DNA from: Rallus limicola | Taxonomy: Eukaryota > Chordata > Aves > Gruiformes > Rallidae | Direction of reading: 5' to 3' | Assembly: GCA_022605955.1 (NCBI GenBank) | Contig: JAKCOZ010000022.1 | Coordinates: 434,001 to 498,000, forward strand | DNA: 64,000 bases | Made by a program: the position numbers and the translations under genes | Notes under the pieces: model-generated | What the model saw: only the letters and a program-made list of their open reading frames with translations | What the model was told of the DNA's origin: nothing | Database searches by the model: none | Part shown: positions 36,236 to 49,598 of the stretch, piece by piece | How positions within the stretch are numbered: position 1 is the first letter of the stretch | Layout: each line of letters opens with the position of its first letter

Positions 36236-37477
36236 AATCATCAAGTAAAATTTATTATACTCTTTGGATTAGCCCAACTAACTCATTTCTAAAAAACATG
36301 ATCCATGTGTTCACTTTATTTTTTAAATCTCCCAGGCTGAACTTGCCACACTTTGCACGTTTAGCGGCTGCCTCTGTATTTCAGAGTGGGCAAGGACTAA
36401 TAATCACTCTTCTGTGCAGGCTCAGGATATTTCATGCCATCTGTGAAGATCATACTCATTGCAGAATTTTCCAGGTTAAGTGCAATGCCAGTTCTTTCAG
36501 TAATCACTAGCTGTAAGTATGAACATCAATGACAGCAGCATTTCTAGTTGGGTCCCAGATCTGTACAGGCACTTTGGCAATTCATCGCTCGTACTTAATG
36601 CAAACTTCGACTGGCAGTACTGGAAGTTACATATTTGATTTCTCTCTGATTTCTTCAGAACACTTTCTATGTTTAGCCTTGTCTACCATTGTGCTAGCCC
36701 TTCTGACAGTAACATGCTTGTCTTTTCAAATGAAAAGGGTTTTACCAACACATGAAGCAGCTTGAGTGGGAGTCACCAGTATGGAAACTCACTGTGCTGG
36801 AAAGTTACCAGCTGTTACTACCAAGGGAACAGGGAAACACATCAGTTAAGATATGGGCAGAAACCTAGCATCAAATATTTTCAACTCAGAATGAAGACAA
36901 ACTTTGAAATACAGATATCGCCCATGCAATAGGAATTCTGACCAGCCCTAAAAGCAGGATTTTCCTTTGAGATAAAGAGAGACAAAGCAAAAGACGTCAA
37001 AACCTTCAGGAGCCATCCCTAACAATATCCCTCAAATCTGGTCTGTCTTACCTTTTCTCTGAAATTATAGCAGTGTTAGAAAACCTCATAGGTGAGATTT
37101 GAGCCTTTTATCAATTTATCTTCCACTCCTTGGCAGGTGATGTCCAAATTTTTACTCTCCATGTACTCCTTTCTCTGCAATATTCATTATTGTACTCTCC
37201 ATGGGTTCACTGTGGATCCCATCTCCTATCTGAAATGTCTGCATAGCTTGAAGTTTTCTATTTCAACTCTGGCGTATCTCTGAACCGTTAGTTAAAGATG
37301 ATTTAAGAAACTGGAAGATTATTTGGAAAAAAATAAAACAAACCTTTTTCCCATAAGTGATTAGCTAAAATTTGCATGATTTCTAAATTTAACTCCTCAG
37401 GTTAAAAACAAACAAGAAATTTTAAAAGGGATGTTTAAAAATAAACAAAAAATGTTGGAAGACAATTATTTGATTTG
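36236..37477. other. Unassigned DNA
   Basis: About 1.2 kb with no named element. A 78-codon plus-strand frame (36529-36765) has a hydrophobic segment near its end, but there is no start context, homology I recognise or conserved neighbour, so I treat it as chance. Confidence 0.5.
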
Positions 37478-37749
37478 GCCTCAGTCAGAAAAGCCATGGG
37501 GTATCCCCAAGCTGGGGACAACTGCTGCCCAGCTAATGCCCTGCTTCCCAGGAAGTTGCTGGACATTGCCTGTGGATAGGAAGTTGAGAATTAATCTCCT
37601 TCGATTTTGCCTTGGCTTTCTCCATTGAACTGTCTTTATCCCAAGCCAAGAGTTCTTCATCTTATTGTCTTCCCCCATCCTGCTGAGGAGGGAGAGGGAG
37701 AGACCAGCTGGGTGAGCACCTGGTGTCCAGCCAAGGTCAACCCAATACA
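37478..37749 (+). mobile_element. ERV LTR, 3' half
   Basis: Plus-strand end of a bird ERV LTR. Marks are TTGAACTGTCTTTATCCC near 37625 (R-region text around the polyadenylation site), then ATTGTCTTCCCCCATCCTG. The U5 end follows, with CACCTGGTGTCCAGCC and AAGGTCAACCCAATACA finishing in CA at 37748-37749. The complement begins TGTATTGGGTTGACCTTGGC, typical of LTR ends of this family. The U3 side is missing or too diverged beyond about 37478. It shows U5-end similarity to the 49599-49988 fragment. No TSD can be called because only one end is present. Confidence 0.68.
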
Positions 37750-39750
37750 AATGTAAAATGAGCGATTAATTTATAATGAACTATTAATTATTTTTAAAGC
37801 TATTAAAACTGCTGGGTGTTTCTTAAAGGGTGGCTGGCCATGCTGGACAATTTCAATTTCTCTGGATACGCGCAGTCATTAATTGAAAACTGGTGAACAG
37901 GACGTGGCTCACTAAATGACTGTAAGACAAATTTTCCCTATCCCCATGTGAAATCTTTTCCTAATGACAGCAACACTTACAAGCAGGGATCAAGCACTCC
38001 TTCTTTCTGCCAAAAGGAATTTATGAGCCTACTTTGCAAAACTAAAGTTTAATTTCACTTTTTATACAGTTATAATCACCAGTTGTGGTATTTCTTAAAA
38101 CCAATAATGGATTGAGCATTCTCCTTTGTGATAATTCAACATATTAAGTGCAAACCCATCAGGAAATGATCTCAATGAATAATATGTCAAAATAATGCAA
38201 TGCACTTTAGCTCATATTCTGCTGATGGATTTAAAACCAGTCTTTAGGAAATGATAATGTTGTTTTGAAGATGAATCTACTTACAACAGACACACTATGA
38301 CAAACGATTTCTTTTCAGACCTGCAATTTATAAAGGCCAGGTGGAAGATGATATAAACGTAATGAAAGTTTGAAAACATAACAGGACTGAAGACAGTGCA
38401 TCAATTTCTGAACTTCCAATCAAGGAGGTGATGTCCTTAATGGTTTTCTGGAGCTCTGCCTCTCAGAGCTATAATGTTAAAACTATCCAGCTCATGCAGC
38501 TCCAATCTTTTCCAGCCTCACTTTTCTCCCCAGTGTGAGATTATGAAATCCATTTATCTTCACCCAGTAGAATACTCTAGTTAGAGACACAAAACATGCT
38601 GCTATCAAGGAAACAAAGTGCGCTGGAAAGCCTTCCAATTTATTAACTGTTTACTGGTTTTTTATTAGAGAAATAATATAACCTCCGCTTCTACAAAATC
38701 CCCAAGGATTCACAGGTAATTGACTGAAGCATATTATTCCAATGAACACTGTAAAAACAAAGTTTACTTTCACCATGAGGGAAATACCAGATTTTCACCA
38801 TGAGGGAAATACCAAATTTTTATCTAAGAAAGAGTGGTACAAGCCAAATCCTGATTCTGAGAACATACTCCTCATCCACGCTACTGAATTTTATCATATA
38901 CATCCTCAGAAATGACCAGGAGATAGTAATAACCTTGATTGGTAATAGCCAGTATTAATGTAGACCAACTTCTTCCAGGGACCCAAAGCTCCATCGACAC
39001 AGGATACTTGAAGCAATGGGGCCAAAATCTCAGGAGGAATTAATGCTGCTATTACATCTTCAACTGATACCATCTGATACTATCATCATCATCACTATCT
39101 CAGTTAAAACTAGGTTTGCTGTTTCCTGCTCCTAATGCTTCATTCAGATACAGAACAAAACCAGCATCCAATTGGTAGTAATCAAGTAGAATGAGCAGGG
39201 AGCAAGGACCACGCTTACTCATCATATTGTGAAATATATGCTAACATGTCCTCAAGTAATTGAAGAAACCTGTCTCAAATAGAGAGGTTTGCAGAAACAA
39301 GCAGCTGAATTCAATGAACACATGTATGCCTGTTCACAGTTCAGCCACTCTGCTGGGAACTGCTGCCATCTTCTAAAATTCAAGCATTTAAAAGCCCAGA
39401 TGACCAGAATTGTTCAAACACATAGCTGTCAGTTATGCTTTGCAATAAATGGAATCTTTCGCAGAATCTAGCATCAGTTTAAATTTTTTCTCTCAATTTT
39501 TATTATTACTCTGTCAATTCAACAACTGAAAGAAACAAACACCCTGAATTTCACATTAGGGGTCCATTCAGTTAATAACAGACTAAATTCCTTAACTCTG
39601 AAGTAACTAAGTTACTGTAATTTTTATGACCTTTGAATATAGTCTTAATATTTATTTGCATTACCATAACACACAATATCTCCAGTTTTAGCATAAAATG
39701 CCTTTGTCCTATCTTACAAATGCAATGGACCCCGATTACTATTTACACAG
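37750..39750. other. Unassigned AT-rich DNA
   Basis: Two kilobases of AT-rich sequence with a 25-bp tandem duplication (38768-38817). The longest open frame is about 60 codons. No named repeat or exon. Confidence 0.5.
38768..38817 (+). repeat. 25-bp tandem duplication
   Basis: TTTCACCATGAGGGAAATAC at 38768 is repeated at 38793. The two 25-bp units differ at one or two bases near their ends (CCAGATT versus CCAAATT). A recent local duplication. Confidence 0.92.
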
Positions 39751-40130
39751 AATCATAGAATGGCATGGGTTGGAAGGGAACTCAAGGATCATAGAGCTCC
39801 AACCCCCCTGCCACAGGCAGGGCCATCAACCTCAGGCTTGGATCTACCAAAGGTTGCCCAGGGCCCCATCCAACCTGGCCTTGAACACCTCCAGGGATGG
39901 GGGCATCCACCACCTCTCTGGGCAGCCTGTTCCAGCCCCTCACCACTCTCTCTGTAAAAAACTTCCCCCTAATATCCAATCTAATCCATTCCCCCTTGTC
40001 CTGCCATTGTCTACCCTTTTAACAAGTTGAATTCCCTCCTGTTTGTAATGCTTCCTTCAGGGACTGGAAGGCTGCAATGAGGTGTCCCCCCTGGCTTTCT
40101 CTTCTCCAGGCTGAACAAGCCCAGCTCCCC
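39751..40130 (-). mobile_element. CR1 LINE 3' fragment, well preserved
   Basis: Reverse-oriented CR1 of about 380 bp. AATCATAGAATGGCATGGGT at 39751 is the complement of the 3' terminus, followed by the TCCAACCCCCCTGCCACAGG block. GGGCCCCATCCAACCTGGCC near 39860, GGGCAGCCTGTTCCAGCCCC near 39919, CCCCCTTGTCCTGCC near 39990 and CTTCTCCAGGCTGAACAAGC near 40101 come next. This is the best preserved CR1 in the window and closely resembles a subfamily I associate with chicken relatives. Its truncated 5' end abuts another CR1 at 40131. Minus-strand frames inside it (39782-39979) are remnants of the ORF2 C-terminus. Confidence 0.93.
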
Positions 40131-40306
40131 CAAATCATTAAGGTTGAAAAAGACCTCAAAGATCATCTAGTCCAGCTGTCCCCCTACTGCCTATATTACT
40201 AACTAAATCATGTCCCAAAATACCTCAGCCAACCTTTCCTTCAACACCCCGAGGCACGGTGACTCCACCACCTCCCTGGACAACCTGTTCCAAAGCCCAT
40301 CACTCT
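40131..40306 (-). mobile_element. Second CR1 LINE fragment, joined to the first
   Basis: Starts with AAATCATTAAGGTTG, the complement of a CR1 3' end of a different subtype, exactly where the 39751 copy ends. It continues through AAAGACCTCAAAGATCATC, TAAATCATGTCCCAAA, GTGACTCCACCACCTCCCTG and ACAACCTGTTCCAAAGC, and stops near 40306. It resembles the subtype at 59-256. The arrangement is head-to-tail, both on the minus strand, with no spacer. Confidence 0.88.
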
Positions 40307-41361
40307 AAAGCAATAGATAAAAAGACACAAACACCAAAGTAAAAACCAGTCAGCAATGACAATGTTTGCAGTTTGTCTACTGTCAACATTTCAATTCTCT
40401 CAGCAAAGCAAATGAATCCTGAAAAGTACTCAGATGGCTTTGCAGGTGTGTACTGTGCAAGCTTCAGTACCGACTTACAGAATGAGAGATGGCAAGACAG
40501 AACCAGGCTCAAAAGGGAAGATATGCACAGCATGTGATCACTAGACAAGAGTAATTAGTAGAGCAACGCAGAATAGGATAGATGGGAAGTTCAAACAGAA
40601 GGGTTAACTTTTTTCTCCTCCACTTCCTCCCTCCCTCTTCCTCTCTCAAGAATCCTTTGATGACAAATAAGTGACCGACATACAGAACTGAAGGAAATGA
40701 ATAAGCTAGAAGATGAGCAGAAAACAAGGGTGAACCCAGAGAAACGGGACACTGGACAAGTTGGAAACAGAACGGCTGAGAAACCTCCATATCCGTGACA
40801 AAGGAAGCCATCTGAACAGTGGGGAATACATGACTGAATGACTCAATGTGACCACAAAAAATAAAAGTCTAATATTCATGTGTACTGTTTCTGCTACCTG
40901 CAGGGCACTCAAGTTCCTCAGAAAAATATAGCCCAGACCTCTGTTATCTAGACTTATCTCTTCATCTGTGGAAATCACAGAACCCCAATCTATAACTACA
41001 CCACATCTAGAGAACTAGAGCTCTTCCTACAGACTTATATTCGTAATGTTTATGGCAGCGTGGCTCCTATGAACAAAGGGTGTGATCCTCCCTTTGTGCC
41101 CACAGGCTCCCACACTCTCCAAAACACCCAGGTGACTATTAGGCTCATTCTTAACCAGAACCTCTAATCTTTAGCACTCCATCTTCCCAGGGGAAGAGAG
41201 AAAGGATATGCCCCAATGGAAATCCACTAAATGACAATGGAAATTTCGACATTCTAACAACTTAAACAAATCAAAAGAATGTGGTGATACAAGACTAAAT
41301 AAATGGGGAAGTAAAAGATGACAAAAAGAAATATAACTTTTAGAATACAAAAGTCCTGGTC

Positions 41362-41410
41362 ATTGAATCAATTACAGTGAAATTACAGAATTATAATTGA
41401 ATCAATTACA
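41362..41410 (+). repeat. 15-bp direct repeat
   Basis: ATTGAATCAATTACA occurs at 41362-41376 and 41396-41410, with a related AATTACAGAATTA between. A short local duplication. Confidence 0.85.
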
Positions 41411-44400
41411 ACTTCCCAAAAGAAGCAGCACAGCCTGTTATATGTTCCATTCAGGAACTTCTTTGTATTTTATGACCCAGTATAAAACACTGGGTTAACA
41501 TGTGGTTTCAATTGTGATGTTTATAAAACTGGAAAAATACTGTAATTCACAGAAATCTGCTGAACTACCCTTTGTCCATCTGTAAGAGCCAAGCAGATAC
41601 CTACTTATACTGTAACAAGTATTACACTGTAAAAAAAAAAAAAAAGTAGGGAAACACAATGGCAAGCTTTGAACCTTCCTAAAGTGCTAAAATGTAAAAA
41701 TATCTCTAAGAAAGCATTTTTCAGAGTACACTCACAAGCAAAACGTTTTTAAGAAATCATATGTATGTGTGTAAACTTTTCACCAAAAAAAAAAGGACTT
41801 TACAGTGTAGACTAGGAAGGGGCCTGTGTGTTCGCTCTAACACTACTGGAAATGTGGGGGAAAAATTAGCTAGCTAAACTAGCAGTATGTATGAAATACG
41901 GTTTTACCATTTTTTTTTTCCTTTTGAGTTCTGTGAGATAGGAAATCAGCAAGAAACCATCATTATGAGACAATGATGACAATCCCTGGAGGTGATAACC
42001 TTTTGTAAACATCTAGACACCTTCAAGAATTCCTCTCATCCACACAGGACTTGGGTAATAGTGACAGGCACTGCAGCCATGCAGAAAGTCAGCATCTGTC
42101 TCAAAACTCCTGTGCCTAATCAACATCAGAACTGGTATTTTTGTGTAAGCTTGTGCAGTCACATTTTCAGCTGAACTAAGGAGCCACGTCGTACAGAAAC
42201 TTAAATGGAGAGCAGAAAAGCCACAAAGGCAAGTTCATCAAAGACTTGGCCATGTTCCCTTAATCCTTCTCCCTCAACTGTGCAAATGTGTGAGCAGATG
42301 ACTGTGTGGACACAACTGTCTGTAACAGTCCAAAACCTCCAGAGAAACTACAGGGTCTAGCCAGTAATACTTCAGCACCCCGACTCTCTTATATGCACTC
42401 ATGTACCTCTCGCTTCCGATGCATCTCCCATTTGCAGTGAAACCAAAACTACTTTACTTGAAAACAGTTTCAGTATGCTTTACATATCCAAGAGTTGAGA
42501 TTTCCTCAAAACTTACATTTCATAGGTGTTTTATTTCAAAGTGCTATATAAGCACATGTCAATCTTTAATTTTTCTGGCTAAAATTAATAAGTCATGTTG
42601 ACATTTCATCAAGAAATGGTTTGTTTTCATTTTTTTAATTACCTCATTTCAAAACTGGAAATATTGATCATTTCAATTACTTATAATTGTGTTAAAACAA
42701 AATTATTTGAAACACACTAAATGTGTTTGGACCTTTTTATAGCTTTTTGTTTTCCAGAAATTTGTATCTTTGTTTAGGATCAAAATGCCGAGTGAAAATA
42801 GAGCAATACAGTAAGTAACTAAATACCCTCTGCACATTCCTTCAACTCCCCACAGGTACACACCAGCAGTTCTGTATTCCTACTTTTTCTGGGTTACCAT
42901 GGTTATCTGCTTTCTTTACTTCTTGGAACCAGAAATTTAAAAAAAAAACCAAAAAAAAAAAAATCAGAAAAAAACATATTCCGCCACATCCTGTAATTCC
43001 CTTCTTCATGGTAGCTTTAAAGTATGAGTGCAAAAGGGCAGTGTGATTCACATGGTCTGGACGACGTTAGACACGTCACATTATTGGGAGGGTCTATAAG
43101 CAGAATGACCTTCTCAGCTATATTTTAGAGCCATATGGACAGTGATCAGCACTTACCAGTTAAAATGGTTGCACGATAATTTTTTAATTCTTGGACCCCG
43201 ACGGAGGCCAACAGTGCACAGGCAATGATAAGGCTCTTAATGCATGCAAATTTGCAAGGCATGATGCATTTAATAATCCCTCATCTGAGTAAGTTGTAAA
43301 GAAGCCAGCAGGAGGAATAATTAATTTACATTAATAGCTCTCAGTGTGGTTTGCTGTAGTGCCCAAGTTTAAAAAAAATAATCTGGAGAGCTGGAAGTAA
43401 GAGTTCACTCTGCAACAACTATTTGCATTCTGATTCTCTCAAAACCTGTAAGTGCATAATTAGATATCAAACACTTGGTACATTTAACAGAAAGCAAGAT
43501 GTGCCAGCAGCAAACCATAGTAACAGTAATTTGCCAAAGAGTGGCAAAATCTGCTTCTCAGAGGCAGTGAGTTTACAATTACAGAATCATTTCCAAGTGA
43601 ATCCTCATTATCCTGCTTGATGGCAACTGATGGATCATTCTCATAAAAAGTCTTTTCAGGTAGAAATAGTGATGGAAGCATTGTATCACAATATGATACA
43701 CCACATTAGCCTCCTGAACTTCACGCCTTTTTAATAACACCTTGAAAACTACAGTAAGTCAGAATAATTCATACTCAAAACCATGGTCTTTCAGTGTCGA
43801 CTTTTTCGTTTTCATTTAGTTCACATCTAGCTCCACCCTAATGCTTTGTAATCAGGACATATAGCTTTTGATAAATGAAAATTATGATAAAACAGACTCT
43901 ACCAATAGATAGAAGTCCCACAGAAATAATATCAAATAATTCTGTTTAGCACATCCCCTAATTCTGAACCAGAATGGTTCTCAACGTCATCATTCCATTC
44001 TAATAATGCGTGACTCAAGACACAACTCAATGTGACCATATATGAAGTTGGAAAGTGGTGCCTTTAGTTCAGATCACACAGTTCCGAGCAGTAAGAGAAC
44101 TCATTTGCATCTGTTGATTCTCCATGCCACAGGGCATGTTTTGCCTTCCACTATGGAATAAGTTTTACAGACAACACTGTAGTAGATGTTATTTTCAGAA
44201 CACGAGCCTATTGTATCATCTGGTGCACAACTGCAGTAGTCAGTGAGTTCAACTGATGAATGTTTCCATTTCTTTCTAACGAAAACAATATGCTTACAAT
44301 CTGTTCTGCATTAGTCACCAGTCCAGAGGGCTGAACTACACTTTTCTACCTATGGCAAATATCTTAACAGGATACAGCATTAAAGGGAATCAGTGGGATG

Positions 44401-46453
44401 AAAGATGTGACATGATATGGTCAGGTAGGTAGTAAAGTAATGCAAAGCATCCACACTAGAAGAAAAGGCGTTGGTTAGGTAATGTCCAATGTCTTTTAAT
44501 TCCTTCTCCTAACGCATGGAGAAGTAAGATGTGAGGACAAAGGTGTCAGGAATGCTACCAGTCTGTACAAATGGAGATAAATGTTGAGCAGGTTACATGG
44601 CAGGAGTCACTTCCACAGCTGTATCCAGACTGATACATGCCTGCATACCCAGGGAAAGGTACAGCCTGGTTTGAACATCAGGAGGTACCTTATCACATTC
44701 CCCTTCTTTTGAAGGCCCTGTGCTTTAGCATGCTTTTTCAGGATGCACCTGATGGTATGACTAGCAGCAAGGATGTTCAAGGGACTATGAACCAAACTAA
44801 AGAATGACCTCAGGGGAAGACAAATAAAACCCTTATAGGTGGAGAAGTTTTAATTCAATTACTTTTTCTAACTTATTTTTAAACAGTGGGACCTTTTTTT
44901 TTCCCCACTCCCTGTGCCTTTTCAGATTTTGATTTCATTACCAGTCACCTCTCCATCTTTCAGACACTTCCCACTGCACATGACCTTGTGCAGAAAGAAA
45001 GAACAGCAATTCTCATACATTACCATGCTGCCTCTCAAGGTGCAGAAAGATCTCATTATCTGTTCCACACCAGTTTATAAACCCTGACTATTCATCCAAT
45101 GATACGAGTGGAGCTTTATAAATGCAAGAGACCGTGTCACAGACCTTATAGTCATTAAGTTTCATTTATTATAGCATTTGTTTACTATTTTACTTTTGCA
45201 AACTGGTGCTTAAACTACCTCATATGAGACTATTGGAATTCAAGGTCAGGGCAGGCTGGTCACGTGCAGCTTGCTCTGGGACAGTGATGGTGAAAACATG
45301 GAAGGATACTTTTGAATGAGATGATGATGCAAATGTATGCTTTTCTGTGAACATATACATTTATATTCCAGGGAAACAGACTGAACAAAATAAACTATAA
45401 GCCTGCTATACACTCCTACTTTCAGAAAAGTCTTAATTAAAAAGCTAACACAATCAGGACTTACTGCATCACATTAATACTAATTTCAATTAGAGTCCTT
45501 AAAAGCATTATGTTCTCGTACGTAGTGTTCTTAAAGGCTTTAGGAATTCTTGTAGCACACTAGAAAGGCTTCATGTAAAGAAGTCCTTACTGATTCTGTC
45601 CCACTGACTCCATAGAGTACTGTCAATGATGCTGTTGAATGTAAGTAGCCAGAGAAGGATCTACACCAGCCAAAAGTCAGATAGGAATTGCCCCTCGAAT
45701 GGAGTGATGAAGAGAAAGAATCACCAGTCACACCTACAGACTGATAAACAGGGAATATCAGTGGTAACTCATGTTTACAAAATAAAAATTTGCATTATTT
45801 AATTTTTATTCCCCTGTAACATGGAACTTTTTTGGCATATGGGTCAAGTTTTGATTAAAGAAATTTAAGTCAGAGCTGTATACTCTGTAAGTGTACTAAC
45901 AGCCTCATGCGTGACAAAGAACTTGAGGGTTTTGCCATGTACTATGCAGAATGCATCCATATTTAAATGTCAAATAACAGAGAGCATATTGCATCCTTAA
46001 TTAAGTTGTTTGAAGGCTAAACTACTCTTGCTCTTACAATATCTACATCTTTTCTGTTGTCTGAATTGAAGTTTTACTTTTACTCAGGGACCTTGTTCCC
46101 AAGGGATCTTCTTACAGGGGTACTAGAAGACCCCAGTCAAATCATCTTAGGTATATCCAAACTAAATAGGATTTATTTACTTCTACTGTGTTTTTGCAGG
46201 CCTCAACTAATTCCCTTTGCTTTTTTCTGTATAGATTTCAGCATGGCCACACACTGTTATCGTAAAATTATTTTGCCTTTACAGTAGCCATCTCTCTAAC
46301 GTAAGATACACATAGGTTTTTTCTAAACTGCAACTGATGCTTCTTCCGGATTGAAAAATCACTGCCCATGATGGGAAATGCTTTGTAAATATTAATTTAG
46401 AAATACAATATCAAAGTAAGATCATTAGATTCAAATGTATTGTGCTATGATAT

Positions 46454-46477
46454 GGGGGGGGGGGGGGGGGGGGGGGG
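46454..46477 (+). repeat. 24-bp G homopolymer
   Basis: Uninterrupted run of 24 G between GATAT and AATACATC. Unusually long for a G/C mononucleotide tract in an AT-rich setting. It is capable of G-quadruplex formation and very prone to length error in both replication and sequencing. Confidence 0.93.
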
Positions 46478-48888
46478 AATACATCAACATTGAAAAAAAG
46501 TTGGCTTTGCAACACATCCAAATTACACAACAGTAGGAAATGCCAGACCCTACTGGCACAATGGAATCACTGATCATAATGAGATTCTGTAGAAGATAAA
46601 AAAATTTGCAATTCTGTAGTCTGCGATGGCCAAGAGACTATAATTGCTCTGCAGTGGTCACCTCACCGTTAAATATTAAATACAGAAATGAGGATGTGAA
46701 TTGAATTTGTAACATGAGGATACGCAAAATATAATAGAAATACATCCTAACCAGTTTGGCTTCCCTTTCCCACACCAACTATTGAAATCGTAACTGATTC
46801 TATAACTACAGGACTAGCCATGTTGGTGAAATGAACTCCATGCTTGCACATGGAGGAAACAGCACCATGGTCTTAGCCCCCAGCTGCCTTGAAAGGAACT
46901 CTGTTCTCAGGCAAGAGTAAGAAAGTTAAGCTTATATAAACAGCACTCAAGCAAAATCATATCTTTCAGTACAAGAAAGCTAGAGGCACAGCATTCACAG
47001 AGGGAAGTTGCAGATCACTGAATTTATTCCCTGCCTCGCTGTGTTACAGCTTGGAATTAGCACCTGAAGGCCTAACCTAAAATACAAACACAATTATTGT
47101 CAAAGACTAATCCTTAATCCTTGAGGCTTACTCATGTCACTGAACATTGTTGTTCTCCAAAGTTTTTGCACCAGGAGACAAACTGCAGAGATGAAGTTGA
47201 GGGCTTGCAGATGGTTTGGGAAGGAATGGAGAAAACACTCCTGGTTTCTGGTATTCAGATGGGGAATAAAATAACATTTGTAGATCCCAAAGTATCTACA
47301 ATTTGGAGATGAACCCAAAGCATACCAATTTGCCAGCATTAGGGGAAATAAAGGTGAACCACTGGGACAGAATACCAAGTCGGAAAGCAGCTGAAAAGAA
47401 AATTTTGGGGGTCTCTTGGTTTTTTGCTTTAACATAGATAGGCTGACATACAGTAGCCAACTACTGTGCATTTAAAGAGATTTAAACAAAACCAGTTACT
47501 CTTAGATAAGTTATAAAACTTTTACGGAATTTTTTTCACGATGCTTGATACCAAACTCTGAAACCTGATTTGACTTCCAAAGCAGGGAAGTGCAGCCTTC
47601 ATGAGAATCACATACCCCAAAATTTTCCATCCCTCTATCTCTGCACATCAACGGCACTGAACACACCTCAGTATTCTAGATGCCCAGCTGAAACCACCCC
47701 TGCTCCTTACGGTGACACATACCAGCTCAAATACTGAGTCAACCCATCCCGAAGCACTGCTGACTTCAATTTGTTGCTCTGTTCAAATGCCATTAAATCA
47801 ACAGTAACATTCTACTGAGGCTGAGTCTTGGAAAAGTCAAATTAGTCAAACAGGTGCCAGGAGCAAGAGCCAGTGAGCAAGAGCCCACTGGAGGCAGCAC
47901 TGCTTTCCAAAGGGTTTGGATGTACCTCACACAAAGAAACAGGACTGTATCAAGTATTACATTAGGTAATCTTCAGGAAAGATTGAAGAAAGATACATTC
48001 AGCTCTATGGTTGAATAAAATAAAGCAGGGTAAAAACATATCAGAAGTAGATTCTGTAGACATTTGTTTTGCTGCCTTTCTGTCCTGATCCAAACTGAAG
48101 TAAATTACAAAGGCAATTATTTTCAGACATGCATTCTTACTTTTAGATCCTATGAACAGGACAAAACTATGGCTTGGCTTTGTGGATTTCTAAAATACTT
48201 GTTAAGTCTTACATTTCAGCTTACATCACTTTGCTGCAAAACTGTAGTTCTTCAAAGTAATTAGCAACATTACTACTAATAATCATTACTATGTTTCGCT
48301 TCTCATGAAAATAATGTTTTTCAACACTGAAACCTGTATTTCAGATTAAAACAGTACTTTGATCACAAATTTTTTGAACCACATTCAATTCTAGTTTCTA
48401 TCAGCCAAAAAAATTGGCTACCTTATTTGATTATAGAATAATAGCACACAACTTCAGTTTCACTTGGAAATTCTTGAGAAAAATAAAGGGTCATTTTTCA
48501 GAGAAGCACAATAGATTAAAAGCTGAAATAGAAGATATACCCTTCTTTTCCATCTTTTGAAGTGTTCTCAAAACCTTTCCTGTCATATTGATGATCCACT
48601 TAAACTTCTTCATCTCAATCTGATTACTTTGTTCACACTGCTTCAGAGATTAGCCCGAAAATAGATGTTTTAGCCATACTGTTCAGCAAATGCCAAGAGC
48701 TCATCTTCATAACATCAGTGCTATGTGATTACTTCCTTACATCATATTTCCACAAGTGGTGGATTATACAGCCCACTGTAAAATCCACTTATGTTACCAT
48801 TACCAAGGGGAATTTTATTGCCATAAAGCCTACATGCATTTTTATCAATTGAGTTTACTAAAAAACAGTTTCAAAGAAGAAATGTCCA

Positions 48889-48913
48889 TAATTCTGTTTC
48901 CACAACAGAATTA
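48889..48913. repeat. 10-bp hairpin with 5-nt loop
   Basis: TAATTCTGTT (48889-48898) pairs with AACAGAATTA (48904-48913) around TCCAC. Followed by TTAATTAATC-like AT-rich text. Confidence 0.75.
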
Positions 48914-49598
48914 ATTAATCATAAATCTCAAGGCAGATGGAACTGTTGTACGGGCTTGGAAGTCTCTGTGCTACTTCCAAAACCATTGCATTTGTTGTTT
49001 TGTGATACAGCAAAACAAACAAAAATTGCTTGGTATTCAAGTTCAATTTTTGTGTTTATGTTTATAAATCTATTCTGCCCTCAGTGTTTTCTGTTTTTCT
49101 TATTTTTTGGCTTAAAGGATAGGTTTGACTAGGATTAAGACAGCTGTGTTTTGAGCATTGCCAGTTGTCTTCAGTTTAATGTACTTATCCTGATCCAATA
49201 TTATACTGCTAGTCCACCATGAATACTAGGATATCCAGCTGTCACCATTCCTCTTGGGTTTTTTCCCCTACCTGTATTTATCTTTCTATCCACCTGCACA
49301 TCCCAACAAGGCATTTACTTCTAGTTTAAGTGCTGTAATGACCAGTCTGACACCTGCCAAGGGTTGAATGGCCAGGGTTTGGCTGTTGAGGCTGGAATAA
49401 ATAATGCCCTGAACAAAATCAGATTTTACAAGAAGCTGTGTCTGCTGTAACTGTAATGCTGCATTGTTATGATTCTGCAATAACTAAGACCCTTGTGCTG
49501 TCACCTACGGTCCTAAAAACTGTTGTTGTTTGGTCTTCAACCTGCATCATTCACAAATTTCTTTTCATAAAGGAACATCAAGTCCAGGAACTCATAAG

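Larger units (their letters stand above)
40307..49598. other. Unassigned AT-rich DNA
   Basis: Over 9 kb without a named element or defended exon. Long frames (100 codons at 40509-40811 minus; 123 codons at 47100-47471 minus) carry no recognisable motif. Structures listed separately are the repeats at 41362-41410 and 46454-46477 and the hairpin at 48889-48913. A-runs occur at 41631-41645 and around 42938-42963. The patch 43201-43345 has motif clustering suggestive of regulatory DNA and is discussed under findings. Confidence 0.5.

Noticed and set aside
36529..36765. 78-codon frame with a hydrophobic segment, possible membrane or Env fragment
   Set aside because: A single hydrophobic run is common by chance in T-rich DNA; no other retroviral sequence adjoins.
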